A stretch of DNA of 64,000 bases from Salipiger mucosus DSM 16094 (GCF_000442255.1 NZ_KE557274.1:66467-130466); one strand, 5' to 3'; shown: positions 44,320-53,045, counted from the stretch's first letter. Notes: generated by a model not told the origin, from the letters alone. Numbers and translations: made by a program.

Positions 44320-44940
44320 ATGTTGTCTTACACAGAGGAGATCGAAGCCATCGTGGCGCGCCATCGGAACGCGCTACAGGCTCGTATCCAGTCTCGCAAG
44401 ACGGAGCTCCTGGAGGAAAGCACCGGCCATCACATGGCCTTCGCGGCGCTGGGCGTCTCGGCCGAGGATGCGACGAACATTGATCTCCACCAGAGTATCA
44501 GTCGCCTCGTCTATCGCCACACGGGAACGATGATGGAGGAGGTCGCTCGGCATTGCCTTCAGCGGGCCTTCCCGGGGGCAGGCCGTGCCCTGATCCCCAA
44601 CACGGTCGGCGACAGCCCCAAGAAATTCGAGATCGATTGCCTGGTCGAGGACACCGATGCCATCGAGATCAAGTGGCGGGATGCTACCACCGACGGGGAT
44701 CACGTCCGCAAGGAGGCCCAGCGCGTCGAGGCCACCCGGGATGCCGGCTACACGCCGGTCCGCCTGATGTTCTTCGAGCCAAAGCGCCCGAGCGCGATCC
44801 GGATCCAGAAGAACCTCGCGGCCCACTACCGCGGCGTGGGCGGGTCCTACCACAAGGGAGATGACGCTTTCAGGTTCATCCGCGAGCAAACCGGGATCGA
44901 CCTTCGGACGATCCTTCAGGAGCAGCCCACCGTGCATTGA
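44320..44940 (+). CDS. ApaLI-like type II restriction endonuclease
   Basis: A 206-aa protein. SRLVYRHTGTMMEEVARHCL, then ALIPNTVGDSPKKFEIDCLV and DAIEIKWRDATTDGDHVRKE give a PD-(D/E)xK site (Asp106, Glu116, Lys118) and resemble ApaLI (GTGCAC cutter). No methyltransferase gene lies beside it. GTGCAC occurs in the window (for example at 34193 and 46610), so a methylase must exist elsewhere, or the enzyme is inactive or has another site. Family call is from memory of its motifs and not certain. Confidence 0.55.
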   Translation: MLSYTEEIEAIVARHRNALQARIQSRKTELLEESTGHHMAFAALGVSAEDATNIDLHQSISRLVYRHTGTMMEEVARHCLQRAFPGAGRALIPNTVGDSPKKFEIDCLVEDTDAIEIKWRDATTDGDHVRKEAQRVEATRDAGYTPVRLMFFEPKRPSAIRIQKNLAAHYRGVGGSYHKGDDAFRFIREQTGIDLRTILQEQPTVH

Positions 44941-44997
44941 GGCTGGAGTGTCGACATCCTGATTTCGGTGCTCTCTCACTTGCGCCGCGTCGCGGGC

Positions 44998-45570
44998 CTA
45001 TTCGAGATCGTCGAAAGCCGGGAAATCATGCTCGAATCCATGCACCTCGAGATAGCCGACAGGCACGCTTTCGGTCAGCCAGACACCGTTGTCGGCTTTG
45101 TAAAAGACGTGGCCATCCTGGGCCATGCGTTGGGCGGCCACACGGAGAATGACCGGGCTGCCATGCCGGCGTCCGACACTGAGCGCCGTGGATGCATGGT
45201 CATGTAGGTGAACGAAAATACGCTTCCTGCCGTCCAGACCGGTTCTGAAAATGGAATCCAGTCTCTTCGTGGCGGTCCCGTGAAGGAGGCTGACGGGCGG
45301 CTGACGTGGCTCGAGACCGAGATCGACCTGGAAGGAGTGACCCTGCGCGGCACGGATCCTGAATTTGTTGCGTGTGAAGCGGGCCTTTTCGTCGGACTGG
45401 ACGATCTCGTGCAGCTCGGAGCGGGTCATCGACACTCCCACCCCACGGCAGCCGTTCAGGATGTCGGATTCGGCCGCCCAACCGCCTCGGTCGAGCTCTA
45501 TGCCGATCAGGCCTGGCTCATGGCGCAGTACGCGCGCAAGCAGGCGGGATTTCTTCTCGAGGTCTGGCAT
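44998..45570 (-). CDS. kptA: RNA 2'-phosphotransferase (KptA/Tpt1)
   Basis: A 190-aa protein, full length for KptA. Motifs: SRLLARVLRHEPGLIGIELD (Arg-His of the active site), IVQSDEKARF, IRAAQGHSFQVDLGLEP, LLHGTATKRLDSIF, VHLHDHASTALSVGRRHG and YKADNGVWLTESVP. The enzyme removes a splice-junction 2'-phosphate from RNA using NAD+; in bacteria without tRNA splicing its job is unknown. It is convergent with the ApaLI-like gene. The start was set at MPDLEKKS. Confidence 0.9.
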   Translation of the reverse strand: MPDLEKKSRLLARVLRHEPGLIGIELDRGGWAAESDILNGCRGVGVSMTRSELHEIVQSDEKARFTRNKFRIRAAQGHSFQVDLGLEPRQPPVSLLHGTATKRLDSIFRTGLDGRKRIFVHLHDHASTALSVGRRHGSPVILRVAAQRMAQDGHVFYKADNGVWLTESVPVGYLEVHGFEHDFPAFDDLE

Positions 45571-45694
45571 GACGCACTCTCTGTTCTCCTGCCGAAATCC
45601 GTGCCCGAACACGCAGACCCGGTCAACACTATTCTTATGACTTGCACGAAATCTTCGCATGTGACACATGAATAGATTAGAAAAGGGAGACCCC

Positions 45695-46336
45695 ATGTCC
45701 ATGCACCCCAAGTCGCCCGTCTCGGCATACGATGCCAACGGGGAACTGACATCATTTGCCCGCGAGAGTGTCATCCGGATGGCCTCGAATTTCGAGATCA
45801 GCTCCATGTTGATCGCCGCCAACGACGACATGGAATACGACGGACTGCTGGACCTGGTCGAGAACCGCGGCCTGGGCCTGGCCCGTTGGGACAACGCGAA
45901 ACTTTCCGATCACTGGGACAACATTAAGGACGACTACTTCGCGCTCCTCGACGCCGGGAAGCTGGTCTTCGACCACGAAGACCCGGAGATCGTGCCCCTT
46001 GAATGCCCGACAACGATGCTCAAGATCGAGGGCAAGGACGGCGCCGAGCTGCAGATCGAACGCAACGATCTCATCGAGCGCCTCGTCATCACCGCGGCGG
46101 CCCAAGCGATCAACAGCTGGGAAGACTTCGGCGACACCGATTTCATCGACAACGCGCAGCTCGAGGGCACCACCGGTCTGCACAACTTGACCGACAAGGA
46201 ACTCCTCCGCGAGTGGCGCGAGGCCCGCAACAGCTTTTACTTCAAAGCTTTCGCCGGCACGCTGAAGCACGACATCCCCGCGGCGGATCCGGAGCACGAC
46301 CTGCTCACGGCCGATGTCTTCCCGGGGCCGGCGTGA
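45695..46336 (+). CDS. Hypothetical soluble protein
   Basis: A 213-aa protein from the ATG behind AAGGGAGA. Acidic, helical, with ENRGLGLARWDNAKLSDHWD and NSWEDFGDTDFIDNAQLEG. It shares a divergent promoter region with kptA; an ATGAATAGA element is 20 bp upstream. Function unknown. Confidence 0.6.
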   Translation: MSMHPKSPVSAYDANGELTSFARESVIRMASNFEISSMLIAANDDMEYDGLLDLVENRGLGLARWDNAKLSDHWDNIKDDYFALLDAGKLVFDHEDPEIVPLECPTTMLKIEGKDGAELQIERNDLIERLVITAAAQAINSWEDFGDTDFIDNAQLEGTTGLHNLTDKELLREWREARNSFYFKAFAGTLKHDIPAADPEHDLLTADVFPGPA

Positions 46337-46438
46337 TCATGGGCCCGGCGCCGATGGCGTCCTGACCAAGACAATCCATGTCTTTCACTTTCACGAAGGC
46401 CGGCACATCAGATTTTAAGAAAAAAAGAGGAGAGACCA

Positions 46439-46741
46439 ATGACAACCGAAGCACGCCTGCGACTCGAGGACCACCAGCCGGACGAGGCGCGCGACTCTCG
46501 TGCGCCGGCCAGCATCGATGCCAAGCTGTCGCTGAAGGACGACGCGGTCGAGCTGCACACTGACGACGGCCGCTCGGTCTGGATCGAGCTCGAGAACGAT
46601 CACGTCCGCGTGCACACCTACAACCGGTCGCACGAGGCGCCCATGAACCTCACCATTCCGGTCGAGGGCGAGATCGAAGTGGATGACCACGACTACAACC
46701 AGGAGCTCTCCAGCGACCGTCACGACACGCCTCTCTGGTAA
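46439..46741 (+). CDS. Small acidic hypothetical protein
   Basis: A 100-aa protein with a strong Shine-Dalgarno (AGAGGAGAG). Beta-rich middle (VELHTDDGRSVWIELENDHV, RVHTYNRS). No family known. Followed 25 bp later by another small gene. Confidence 0.55.
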   Translation: MTTEARLRLEDHQPDEARDSRAPASIDAKLSLKDDAVELHTDDGRSVWIELENDHVRVHTYNRSHEAPMNLTIPVEGEIEVDDHDYNQELSSDRHDTPLW

Positions 46742-46766
46742 AGGCCGCGCCGGAAAGATCCTGAAA

Positions 46767-47315
46767 ATGCTGAGATCGATTTTCAGACTGTTCCGCGACC
46801 CCGCGAAACGGAACCTGGTGGGCCAGCACATCATCGTGCAGCCCGCCGGTCTCGCATGCCCGAAGGCGGCCGAGGCCCTACGCCGCGCGGTCGCGAGGTC
46901 CCATAAGGCGGATGACTTGCCCTGGGTCCTTCATGATCTGCGAAGCGCGCACTATCCGAGCCACACTCTGAATTCGATCTCCGGGCGCCACCAACGCGCC
47001 ACCCCGGACAGGCACCCGCTGGTCGTCATCAATCGCGACTGCTCCGTTCAGGGCGCCATCGATGCCGGACGCGCCCGGGACGCCGGCGTGACCGTCGTGA
47101 TGGCCGCCAGGACGCCGTCCGACTACGCGCTGGTCAACAGCATGTTGTTCTCGCGCATGGCCGTTGACTTCCCGCTGCGCGCCCACCGCACCCGGACCGG
47201 AAAATTCAGGATCTCGGTCTCGGAGACACCCGACCCGCTTCGACCGACCAAACAGGGCCCTGCCCCGCGTCGGCGCATGAAACGAGGAGAACTCATCCAT
47301 GACCACAGATATTGA
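46767..47315 (+). CDS. Hypothetical basic protein
   Basis: A 182-aa Arg-rich protein (pI high), MLRSIFRLFRDPAKRNLVGQ at the start, ADDLPWVLHDLRSAHYPSHT in the middle. No domain recognised. Its 3' end overlaps the start of the next gene by 17 bp. Confidence 0.55.
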   Translation: MLRSIFRLFRDPAKRNLVGQHIIVQPAGLACPKAAEALRRAVARSHKADDLPWVLHDLRSAHYPSHTLNSISGRHQRATPDRHPLVVINRDCSVQGAIDAGRARDAGVTVVMAARTPSDYALVNSMLFSRMAVDFPLRAHRTRTGKFRISVSETPDPLRPTKQGPAPRRRMKRGELIHDHRY

Positions 47316-47673
47316 AATCAGCGAACCGGAACTGGAACGTGCCCAGTACGTCATCGAGATCGATCAGGCGGACCTGCAGGCGATCTCGGAGGCCGAGGCC
47401 GAGGAAAAAATCGATCCGGCAGATCACCTGGAAAGCCGCATCGTCCAGAGACCACGCTGGATCCAGGGACGACGCTGGGTCCCGGATAATTCCGAAGTCG
47501 AAGGGGTCGAGAGCCTGTTTTTCGATTCCGAGTGCGACGGCCTCATCCAATACGAGGTCCGCGGAGAGGACGACACGCCCGAGCTGCACGAGCGGATCCG
47601 GGACATCGTGCGGGAACAGGTCAAGGTGGCCCGCGAAATCGCGCAACAGGAAGACCTCTCTCCCGCGCCATGA
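47299..47673 (+). CDS. Hypothetical acidic protein, copy 1 of a tandem pair
   Basis: A 124-aa protein. AQYVIEIDQADLQAISEAEA at the N-terminus and GEDDTPELHERIRDIVREQV at the C-terminus recur in the next gene (AYCIEVDTESFRILCKAEKW; AEDDTPELHARVREIVRDQI), so the two are tandem paralogues. Function unknown. Confidence 0.6.
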   Translation: MTTDIEISEPELERAQYVIEIDQADLQAISEAEAEEKIDPADHLESRIVQRPRWIQGRRWVPDNSEVEGVESLFFDSECDGLIQYEVRGEDDTPELHERIRDIVREQVKVAREIAQQEDLSPAP

Positions 47674-47691
47674 CCCCAAAGGACACGCACC

Positions 47692-48076
47692 ATGCAGACA
47701 GACATCACCATCGGAGCGCCTGAGGCCCAGCGCACGGCTTACTGCATCGAGGTCGACACCGAGTCCTTCCGGATCCTCTGCAAGGCGGAGAAATGGGGGG
47801 AGCTGATCGACTACGACGACCACCTTCTCGTACGCCTCGGGGATCCGCCGGCCGGTACGCGGCGCGAGCCAGAGGTCGATGGCATCTCGAACGTTGAGTA
47901 CGATGGCCACTTCGGCGCCGCGATCCACTATGATCCACTATACGGTCGATGCGGAGGACGACACGCCGGAGCTGCACGCGCGCGTTCGGGAGATTGTCCG
48001 GGACCAAATCGAGACGGCCCGCCGGCTGACCGCTGAGCCGGTATCCGCGCCAGGACCATGGGGCGGCTCGCCTTGA
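47692..48076 (+). pseudogene. Copy 2 of the tandem pair, frameshifted by a 10-bp duplication
   Basis: Reads as the paralogue of the previous gene up to GAAIHYD, then switches frame. The break is a direct duplication GATCCACTAT GATCCACTAT (47922-47941). Removing one copy restores GAAIHYTVDAEDDTPELHAR and a full-length ORF ending at 48076. The current ORF instead ends at 48036 with an unrelated tail. Confidence 0.85.
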
Positions 48077-48175
48077 AATGGATCGAGCCGACTTGACGTA
48101 CCTCGGCACCGAACTCTGTAATTCAATTGAGCAGGCGTGCTCTCGGTGCATAGTGAAACGAATGCGAGACATCAG

Positions 48176-48562
48176 ATGAGATCCACCTCCGCAATCCTGC
48201 TTCTGATCGCGCTGGGCGCATGCGCTTCCCCACAGGAGAAATGCGCCGCCGAAGCACGGACCCGTCTGAGCGAGCTGGAAGCACGTATCGAGATCGTGGA
48301 GGGCAACATCGAGCGCGGCTACGCCATCTACGTGTCCCGCGAGCCTCGCACATCGGTTGGCATCTGCACCGGCAGCGGTCGCGGCAGGATCGGCGTCTCT
48401 ACCTGCATCGGGACGGACAACGGCCCGCGCGAACAACCCGTCGCCATCGATGTCTCCGAGGAGCGCAAGAAGCTCGAGCGACTGCGCGGGCAGCTGGCCG
48501 AGCGGCAAGTCGCCTACCAATCGCGCGTCTCCCAGTGCCGGCAGACCTACCCCGACACATAA
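48176..48562 (+). CDS. Exported lipoprotein
   Basis: A 128-aa protein with a lipobox (LLLIALGACASPQ). The mature part is helical with cysteines (EKCAAEARTRLSELEARIEI; VGICTGSGRGRIG), and a long EERKKLERLRGQLAERQVA coiled segment. Function unknown. Confidence 0.65.
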   Translation: MRSTSAILLLIALGACASPQEKCAAEARTRLSELEARIEIVEGNIERGYAIYVSREPRTSVGICTGSGRGRIGVSTCIGTDNGPREQPVAIDVSEERKKLERLRGQLAERQVAYQSRVSQCRQTYPDT

Positions 48563-48566
48563 AAAA

Positions 48567-48591
48567 CGGCGGGCTCGATCCGAACCCGCCG
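48567..48591. terminator. Bidirectional terminator between lipoprotein and phasin genes
   Basis: CGGCGGG/CCCGCCG stem with an 11-nt loop and an A6 tract on its left; serves the phasin gene on the minus strand (TTTTTT follows). Confidence 0.75.
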
Positions 48592-48638
48592 CAGTTGCCT
48601 TGCTAAGGCTGTCTGTCCTGTCCCCGATACCGAGCCTG

Positions 48639-49046
48639 TCAGGCTGCCTTGGTGGCAGTCTTGGCAGCGGTTGCCGCCTTCCCCGCGGTCTCCTCGCCGG
48701 CCTTCTGCGCGATCCCGGTGAACTCGCCACCGGCGGACTGCGCGATCTCGGCAAGTGCCTCGGTGGTGCGCTGGCCGACCTGCATCTGCGCCTGCACGAA
48801 GTCGCTGAAAACTTGGCCATAGGCCGTCGGTTCGCTGCGCGCGGCGGTCAGCGTCCGCACGTTCCCGAAGGCCTCCTTCGCGGATCCGGCCACGACGTCC
48901 GTTGCCTTCGAGGCGCTGTCGAACATGACGCCCGCGAGCTTCTCGTTGAATTCGGCCGCAGTCTTGAAGCCGTCTTCAAACGCCTTGGTGTCCATCATGT
49001 TCGGCATGTCGGCGAACATCTTCGTGAAATCGGTCTGGTTTGCCAT
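48639..49046 (-). CDS. phaP: Phasin (PHA granule-associated protein)
   Basis: A 135-aa protein; start at the ATG behind GGAGACACGAC. ADMPNMMDTKAFEDGFKTAA then FSDFVQAQMQVGQRTTEALA fit phasin-family helices that coat polyhydroxyalkanoate granules. The last 20 residues are Ala/Lys/Thr-rich, as in DNA-binding phasin tails. A CTGC-AGT-GCAG box lies 65 bp upstream of the start, matching the PhaR operator type. Confidence 0.85.
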   Translation of the reverse strand: MANQTDFTKMFADMPNMMDTKAFEDGFKTAAEFNEKLAGVMFDSASKATDVVAGSAKEAFGNVRTLTAARSEPTAYGQVFSDFVQAQMQVGQRTTEALAEIAQSAGGEFTGIAQKAGEETAGKAATAAKTATKAA

Positions 49047-49108
49047 GTCGTGTCTCCTTTCGGGGCCCCGTTCCGGGCTGTGTTCCTGAGTTCTCATCAT
49101 ACATGATT

Positions 49109-49121
49109 GCTGCAGTGCAGC
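49109..49121. promoter_or_regulatory. PhaR-type operator upstream of the phasin gene
   Basis: GCTGCAGTGCAGC, a CTGCN3GCAG palindrome, 63-75 bp upstream of the phasin ATG. PhaR sites of this form control phasin genes in related bacteria. Confidence 0.6.
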
Positions 49122-49406
49122 ATTTCAACCCCCAGGTCGCGCATCAGGCCTCCAAAACTCCGCACCGGCACCAAAGCCGCAGCTCCAAGTGTAGGGTCTC
49201 GTTCCTGAACGTCGCGGTCTCGCCAGCAGCCCAGTGACCGGTCTTCCCGCATGGGTACCATAGCGGGCTCCAATCTTTTCTCCCGCGCAGGACGGGACGG
49301 AAGGCGAACCCTGACCCACGTCGCCGCGTGCTATCTCCGGTTGGTCTTCAAGGGACCTGACGACCTCTGCGAAGCCTCCACAAGTCATGAATAGAACTGA
49401 ACAGCA

Positions 49407-51512
49407 TTGAGCGAAAACCGCGGGCTGAGCGATACTTTATTCTTGCTGCGCCAACCGTCATGTTTTAACCTTTTCGAAACTGCCAGAAGACGGAAGGGCA
49501 CTCCCATCTCAACTGACCAGAAAGAACTCCCGCCGCACCTGAGACACACTCCTGAAGGAGAAACCATCCTCAAGGTTGCTCACGAGCTCGGGTGGACGCC
49601 AAACCAAAAAGCAATTCTAAATATTTGGAACAAGCACAAACCTAGCCGTTCCGAAAACCGGATCCGGGAGTCCATCCAGAAGTACATCGATAGGCGCAGC
49701 CGTCCTCTTCTCACAGCAAGTCAAGTACGTCATCGACTAGGGATTTCGCACGAGGAGTTTGTGAAGTGGTGGCGCGCTGGGCGCATCCATACCAGTAATG
49801 GCATCAGCGGGCGTAACATCAGCGGGCGCCCCAACCGTCCCAACCCCCCAAAAAATAAGCCAAGGTTCTCGGAGGCCGATGTCAATTCCTGGATGCCTCT
49901 CGTCTCGGCATGGGAAGAAGATGAGCGCGCCCAAAGGAAAGCCGACAAAAAACGGCGCAAGAAAGTCCGGGAAGATCTTTGCATGGACGCACCTGGGCAG
50001 GCCTATCCGGTTGCTCGCAACATGGAGCGTCGGATCGTCTTTCATTCTGGCCCAACGAACTCCGGCAAGACCCACGAGGCCTTGAAGCAGCTCGCCGCCG
50101 CGCAGACCGGGATCTATGCAGCTCCGCTGCGACTGCTGGCCATGGAGGGATACGACCGCCTCAACGAACTCGGTGTGGATACCGGCCTCCGAACCGGAGA
50201 GGAAGAAATCGGCGTCCAACACTCAACGCACCTCTCATGCACCATCGAGTCATTGTCTCCGGATCGGGAAGTGGATGTCGTCGTCATCGATGAGGTGCAG
50301 ATGTTGTCTGATCCTGATCGCGGTGCCGCATGGACCAGGGCGCTACTGGCAGCACCAGCAAAGGAAATCCATCTGGCCGGGGCGGCCGATGCCCTGCCCT
50401 GGATTGAAGCGGTCCTCGAACAAACTGGTGAAACCGTCGAAATCATCGAGTACGAGCGCAAGTCCGAACTCCATGCTCTCAGCCAACCTGTCAAAAAATG
50501 CAAGCCCGGTGATGCAGTGGTCGTCTTCTCTCGCCGACAAATCATGGCCACCCGCGCGAAACTGCGCGGGAAAGGAAGGAGCGTCGCCGTGATCTTCGGT
50601 GCCCTCCCACCGGAGGTCCGCCGCCGGGAAGCCGAACGATTTGCGACCGGAGAAGCAGAGGTCCTTGTCGCGACGGATGCTATCGGCATGGGCCTCAACC
50701 TGCCGATCAAACGTGTGATCTTCGGCGCAGTGGTGAAGTTCGACGGCTACACTAACCGTTTTCTCGAGCCTCACGAGATCCGCCAGATTGCGGGTCGTGC
50801 CGGGCGTGGCCACGACAACCCCGGCTACGCCGGAGTTTTGTCAGGCCTCGACGAGACCATTGTTCAAGATGCACTGGACGCAGACTTCGAAGACGATGAT
50901 CTGGACTACGACTGGGAGAACCCTGGCGTGAGGTTTCGCCCTGAGTTCTTGTCCAAACTCCCGGAGCCGGCAGGCTGGAGCACGTACATTCACGACATCC
51001 GCTCGTATCGCAATGTCCTCCCGCCAGGATGGCGACTGGACACTGGTCCCGATCTCGATCTGGCAGCAGAGATCGCGGACAAACACGAAGCAGCCACTGA
51101 TGAGCGTGCGCCCTTCTGCTTCACGGCGCCCATCGGGGACGATTCCCTCGATCCGGCGACAAAAGCACTTTCCGCCGGCATGGCCTCGCTTCGGAAAAAG
51201 GGGACCTGGCCCGTTCCGAAAACGCCCTCTTCGAAACCGGGTACAGATGCAAAACTGTCCCGATGGACGGAGATCGGACGCTGCCTGACCGTTGCGCGCT
51301 GGTTCTGCCGCCAGGACCGAGGACAGCGGATCAATCAGGCAGAAGTCGAGACGCAGTGGGAAAAGTACACGGCCGGCCTCATGGAAGCCATGGCATCGCG
51401 GGACCTCTTCCAGAGAACCTGTCCGGATTGCGACAAGCCACTTCCATGGTCGCACCCCCACAGGTTCTGCGACGCCTGCTTTTTCACCGATCATTTCGAT
51501 GACTATCTCTGA
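49407..51512 (+). CDS. SUV3-like RNA helicase with N-terminal HTH-like and C-terminal zinc regions
   Basis: A 701-aa protein from a TTG. SUV3 hallmark GPTNSGKTHEAL (215-226), DEVQML (295-300), TDAIGMGLNLP, QIAGRAGRG. Residues 100-165 read as a MerR/excisionase-like helix-turn-helix (LTASQVRHRLGISHEEFVKW). The C-terminus has CPDCDKPLPWSHPHRFCDAC, a possible zinc ribbon that I do not know from mitochondrial SUV3. Helicases of this family unwind RNA with the degradosome. The gene is transcribed from an ATGAATAGA element only 12-20 bp upstream, so the mRNA may be leaderless. Confidence 0.85.
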   Translation: MSENRGLSDTLFLLRQPSCFNLFETARRRKGTPISTDQKELPPHLRHTPEGETILKVAHELGWTPNQKAILNIWNKHKPSRSENRIRESIQKYIDRRSRPLLTASQVRHRLGISHEEFVKWWRAGRIHTSNGISGRNISGRPNRPNPPKNKPRFSEADVNSWMPLVSAWEEDERAQRKADKKRRKKVREDLCMDAPGQAYPVARNMERRIVFHSGPTNSGKTHEALKQLAAAQTGIYAAPLRLLAMEGYDRLNELGVDTGLRTGEEEIGVQHSTHLSCTIESLSPDREVDVVVIDEVQMLSDPDRGAAWTRALLAAPAKEIHLAGAADALPWIEAVLEQTGETVEIIEYERKSELHALSQPVKKCKPGDAVVVFSRRQIMATRAKLRGKGRSVAVIFGALPPEVRRREAERFATGEAEVLVATDAIGMGLNLPIKRVIFGAVVKFDGYTNRFLEPHEIRQIAGRAGRGHDNPGYAGVLSGLDETIVQDALDADFEDDDLDYDWENPGVRFRPEFLSKLPEPAGWSTYIHDIRSYRNVLPPGWRLDTGPDLDLAAEIADKHEAATDERAPFCFTAPIGDDSLDPATKALSAGMASLRKKGTWPVPKTPSSKPGTDAKLSRWTEIGRCLTVARWFCRQDRGQRINQAEVETQWEKYTAGLMEAMASRDLFQRTCPDCDKPLPWSHPHRFCDACFFTDHFDDYL

Positions 51513-51611
51513 AAACAGGACTGAAGAGCATTCTCCGCTGGACGGTAGCGGAAGTCTGCCACCGTCCAGCGCGTTGAGAGACATTGAACAGAAAGAAGGA
51601 CCAAAGATCTC

Positions 51612-51860
51612 TTGAAACACCCCAATCGCTACCCCAAACACTCAGGTGACAAAGGCACCGTGTTCGGCGGCATCTGCAACACCACGCGATGTAACCAAAA
51701 CGATGCCCAGTTCTTCAATGTCGGCACTCATGGCTACTACTGCGTCGGCTGTGCGCGCGGCATCAACCGGTTCACGCCCGGCCTGTGCGCACGTGTTGAT
51801 CACGACCTGGATCTGGAAGAAATGGATGCCCAAGCGGCTCAGATTCGGCCGGCCTCATGA
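51612..51860 (+). CDS. Small zinc-finger-like protein
   Basis: An 82-aa frame from a TTG. CNTTRCNQNDAQFF then YYCVGCARGINRF resembles a C-x5-C plus CxxC zinc site. Overlaps the next ORF by 4 bp (ATGA), which supports coding. Downstream of the helicase gene, possibly one transcript. Confidence 0.5.
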   Translation: MKHPNRYPKHSGDKGTVFGGICNTTRCNQNDAQFFNVGTHGYYCVGCARGINRFTPGLCARVDHDLDLEEMDAQAAQIRPAS

Positions 51861-52051
51861 GCTGCCCGGGATCCGCCCGCGCTTTCTCGGCAGCCGAGCC
51901 CGACTGGCTCGAGCAGGCCAGCGACCAGCTCTCCCAGCTCCACAGCACTCTCGAAGAACTGGGAGACACGAGTCTTCTGGACGCCTTTGAGGCTTTCGAC
52001 GATGCACTTCGAAACGCGGAGAGGCGACGATCCCTCGAAGCCTCGGACTGA
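51857..52051 (+). CDS. Small helical protein
   Basis: A 64-aa protein with AEPDWLEQASDQLSQLHSTL and LLDAFEAFDDALRNAERRRS, two amphipathic helices. Translationally coupled to the previous gene by an ATGA overlap. Confidence 0.5.
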   Translation: MSCPGSARAFSAAEPDWLEQASDQLSQLHSTLEELGDTSLLDAFEAFDDALRNAERRRSLEASD

Positions 52052-52075
52052 TCTTTCCGGCATCACCACAAAAAA

Positions 52076-52096
52076 GACCAGGCGCTGGGCCTGGTC
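52076..52096 (-). terminator. Intrinsic terminator of the 52122 gene
   Basis: GACCAGGC/GCCTGGTC stem with a short loop; on the minus strand it is followed by TTTTTTGTG. Confidence 0.8.
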
Positions 52097-52121
52097 CTCG
52101 ATGCATCGCAATGACCCCCAA

Positions 52122-52559
52122 TCAGGGCGCCGGCGCCGCGGGCTCCGGCCGCTCGATGGGCTGCATTTCCAGCGTCCGGGTGTTCAACTCGCTGACGTTC
52201 AGGCCCTTCCAGGAACCCTCGTTATAGTTCTCCGCGATCTCGTCCCAGAACTCCGCGGAATTCAGGTCCGCATCACCATCGTACCCGAGTTCCGTCGCGA
52301 CCTGGGCAACCGCGTCCCGGCGATTTGGGAATGTCATCGCGGTCTCACGGAAGTCGTTATTGAAGTTCACGACGAAAAGGGTGTCGGGGTCGAGGTCTTT
52401 CTCAGCCTCCGGTGCCATTTCCGGCATCTCCAGCAGGCGCTGGATATCGTCCTCCTTCTCTCCGAGCGGGCCCAGCGCCTGCAGGCACGGGTTGTCCCAC
52501 TCGCCTTGCATCCGGGCCCGAATGCCTTCCAAGGCTTGCTCTGCGGTCATCTTGGTCAT
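52122..52559 (-). CDS. Hypothetical protein
   Basis: A 145-aa protein from the ATG at 52559 (AAGGATAT upstream). TAEQALEGIRARMQGEWDNP at the start; FVVNFNNDFRETAMTFPNRR and AELNTRTLEMQPIERPEPAA-like Pro-rich tail at the end. No family known. Confidence 0.55.
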   Translation of the reverse strand: MTKMTAEQALEGIRARMQGEWDNPCLQALGPLGEKEDDIQRLLEMPEMAPEAEKDLDPDTLFVVNFNNDFRETAMTFPNRRDAVAQVATELGYDGDADLNSAEFWDEIAENYNEGSWKGLNVSELNTRTLEMQPIERPEPAAPAP

Positions 52560-52748
52560 GGTGGATATCCTTGTCTGTTGCTGACGGAGATGGTCGCCCG
52601 CATGCAATTCTCTAGTGGACCTCAGTGCTGTTTTCCGACTTGGCACTCAGGCTCCAGACCTCCGTTCAGAGAGGGTGTGCGGTCAACAAGCGGTTGACTA
52701 GAGCACCTCCATGCACCATATTCCCAATATGGGAACAGTGGAGCAGGA

Positions 52749-53045
52749 ATGCAGGTCATTGCCAAGTCGACCCTTCGGGCATTTTGGTTGCGCGAGCCCA
52801 GGGCCGAAGCTCCTTTGCAGGCATGGTATGCAATCGCTGACAAGGCCGATTGGGCTGGCCCGGCGGACGTGAAGAGGGCCTTCGGAACGTCCGTCGACTT
52901 CGTGGGAGATAACCGGGTTATCTTTGACATCGGAGGCAACAAATACCGCCTGATCGTCCACTTCGCTTACCCGTATCGCCGGGCGCTGATCAAGTTTATC
53001 GGCACCCACAAAGAGTACGACAAGATCAACCCGGAGACGATCTGA
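52749..53045 (+). CDS. higB: HigB-family toxin (mRNA interferase)
   Basis: A 98-aa RelE-superfamily toxin of the HigB type: PLQAWYAIADKADWAGPADV, DFVGDNRVIFDIGGNKYRLI, LIKFIGTHKEYDKI, with the conserved C-terminal KFIGTHKEYD. Toxins of this group cleave translated mRNA at the ribosome. It precedes its antitoxin, the usual order for higBA, with a TGATG overlap. Confidence 0.92.
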   Translation: MQVIAKSTLRAFWLREPRAEAPLQAWYAIADKADWAGPADVKRAFGTSVDFVGDNRVIFDIGGNKYRLIVHFAYPYRRALIKFIGTHKEYDKINPETI

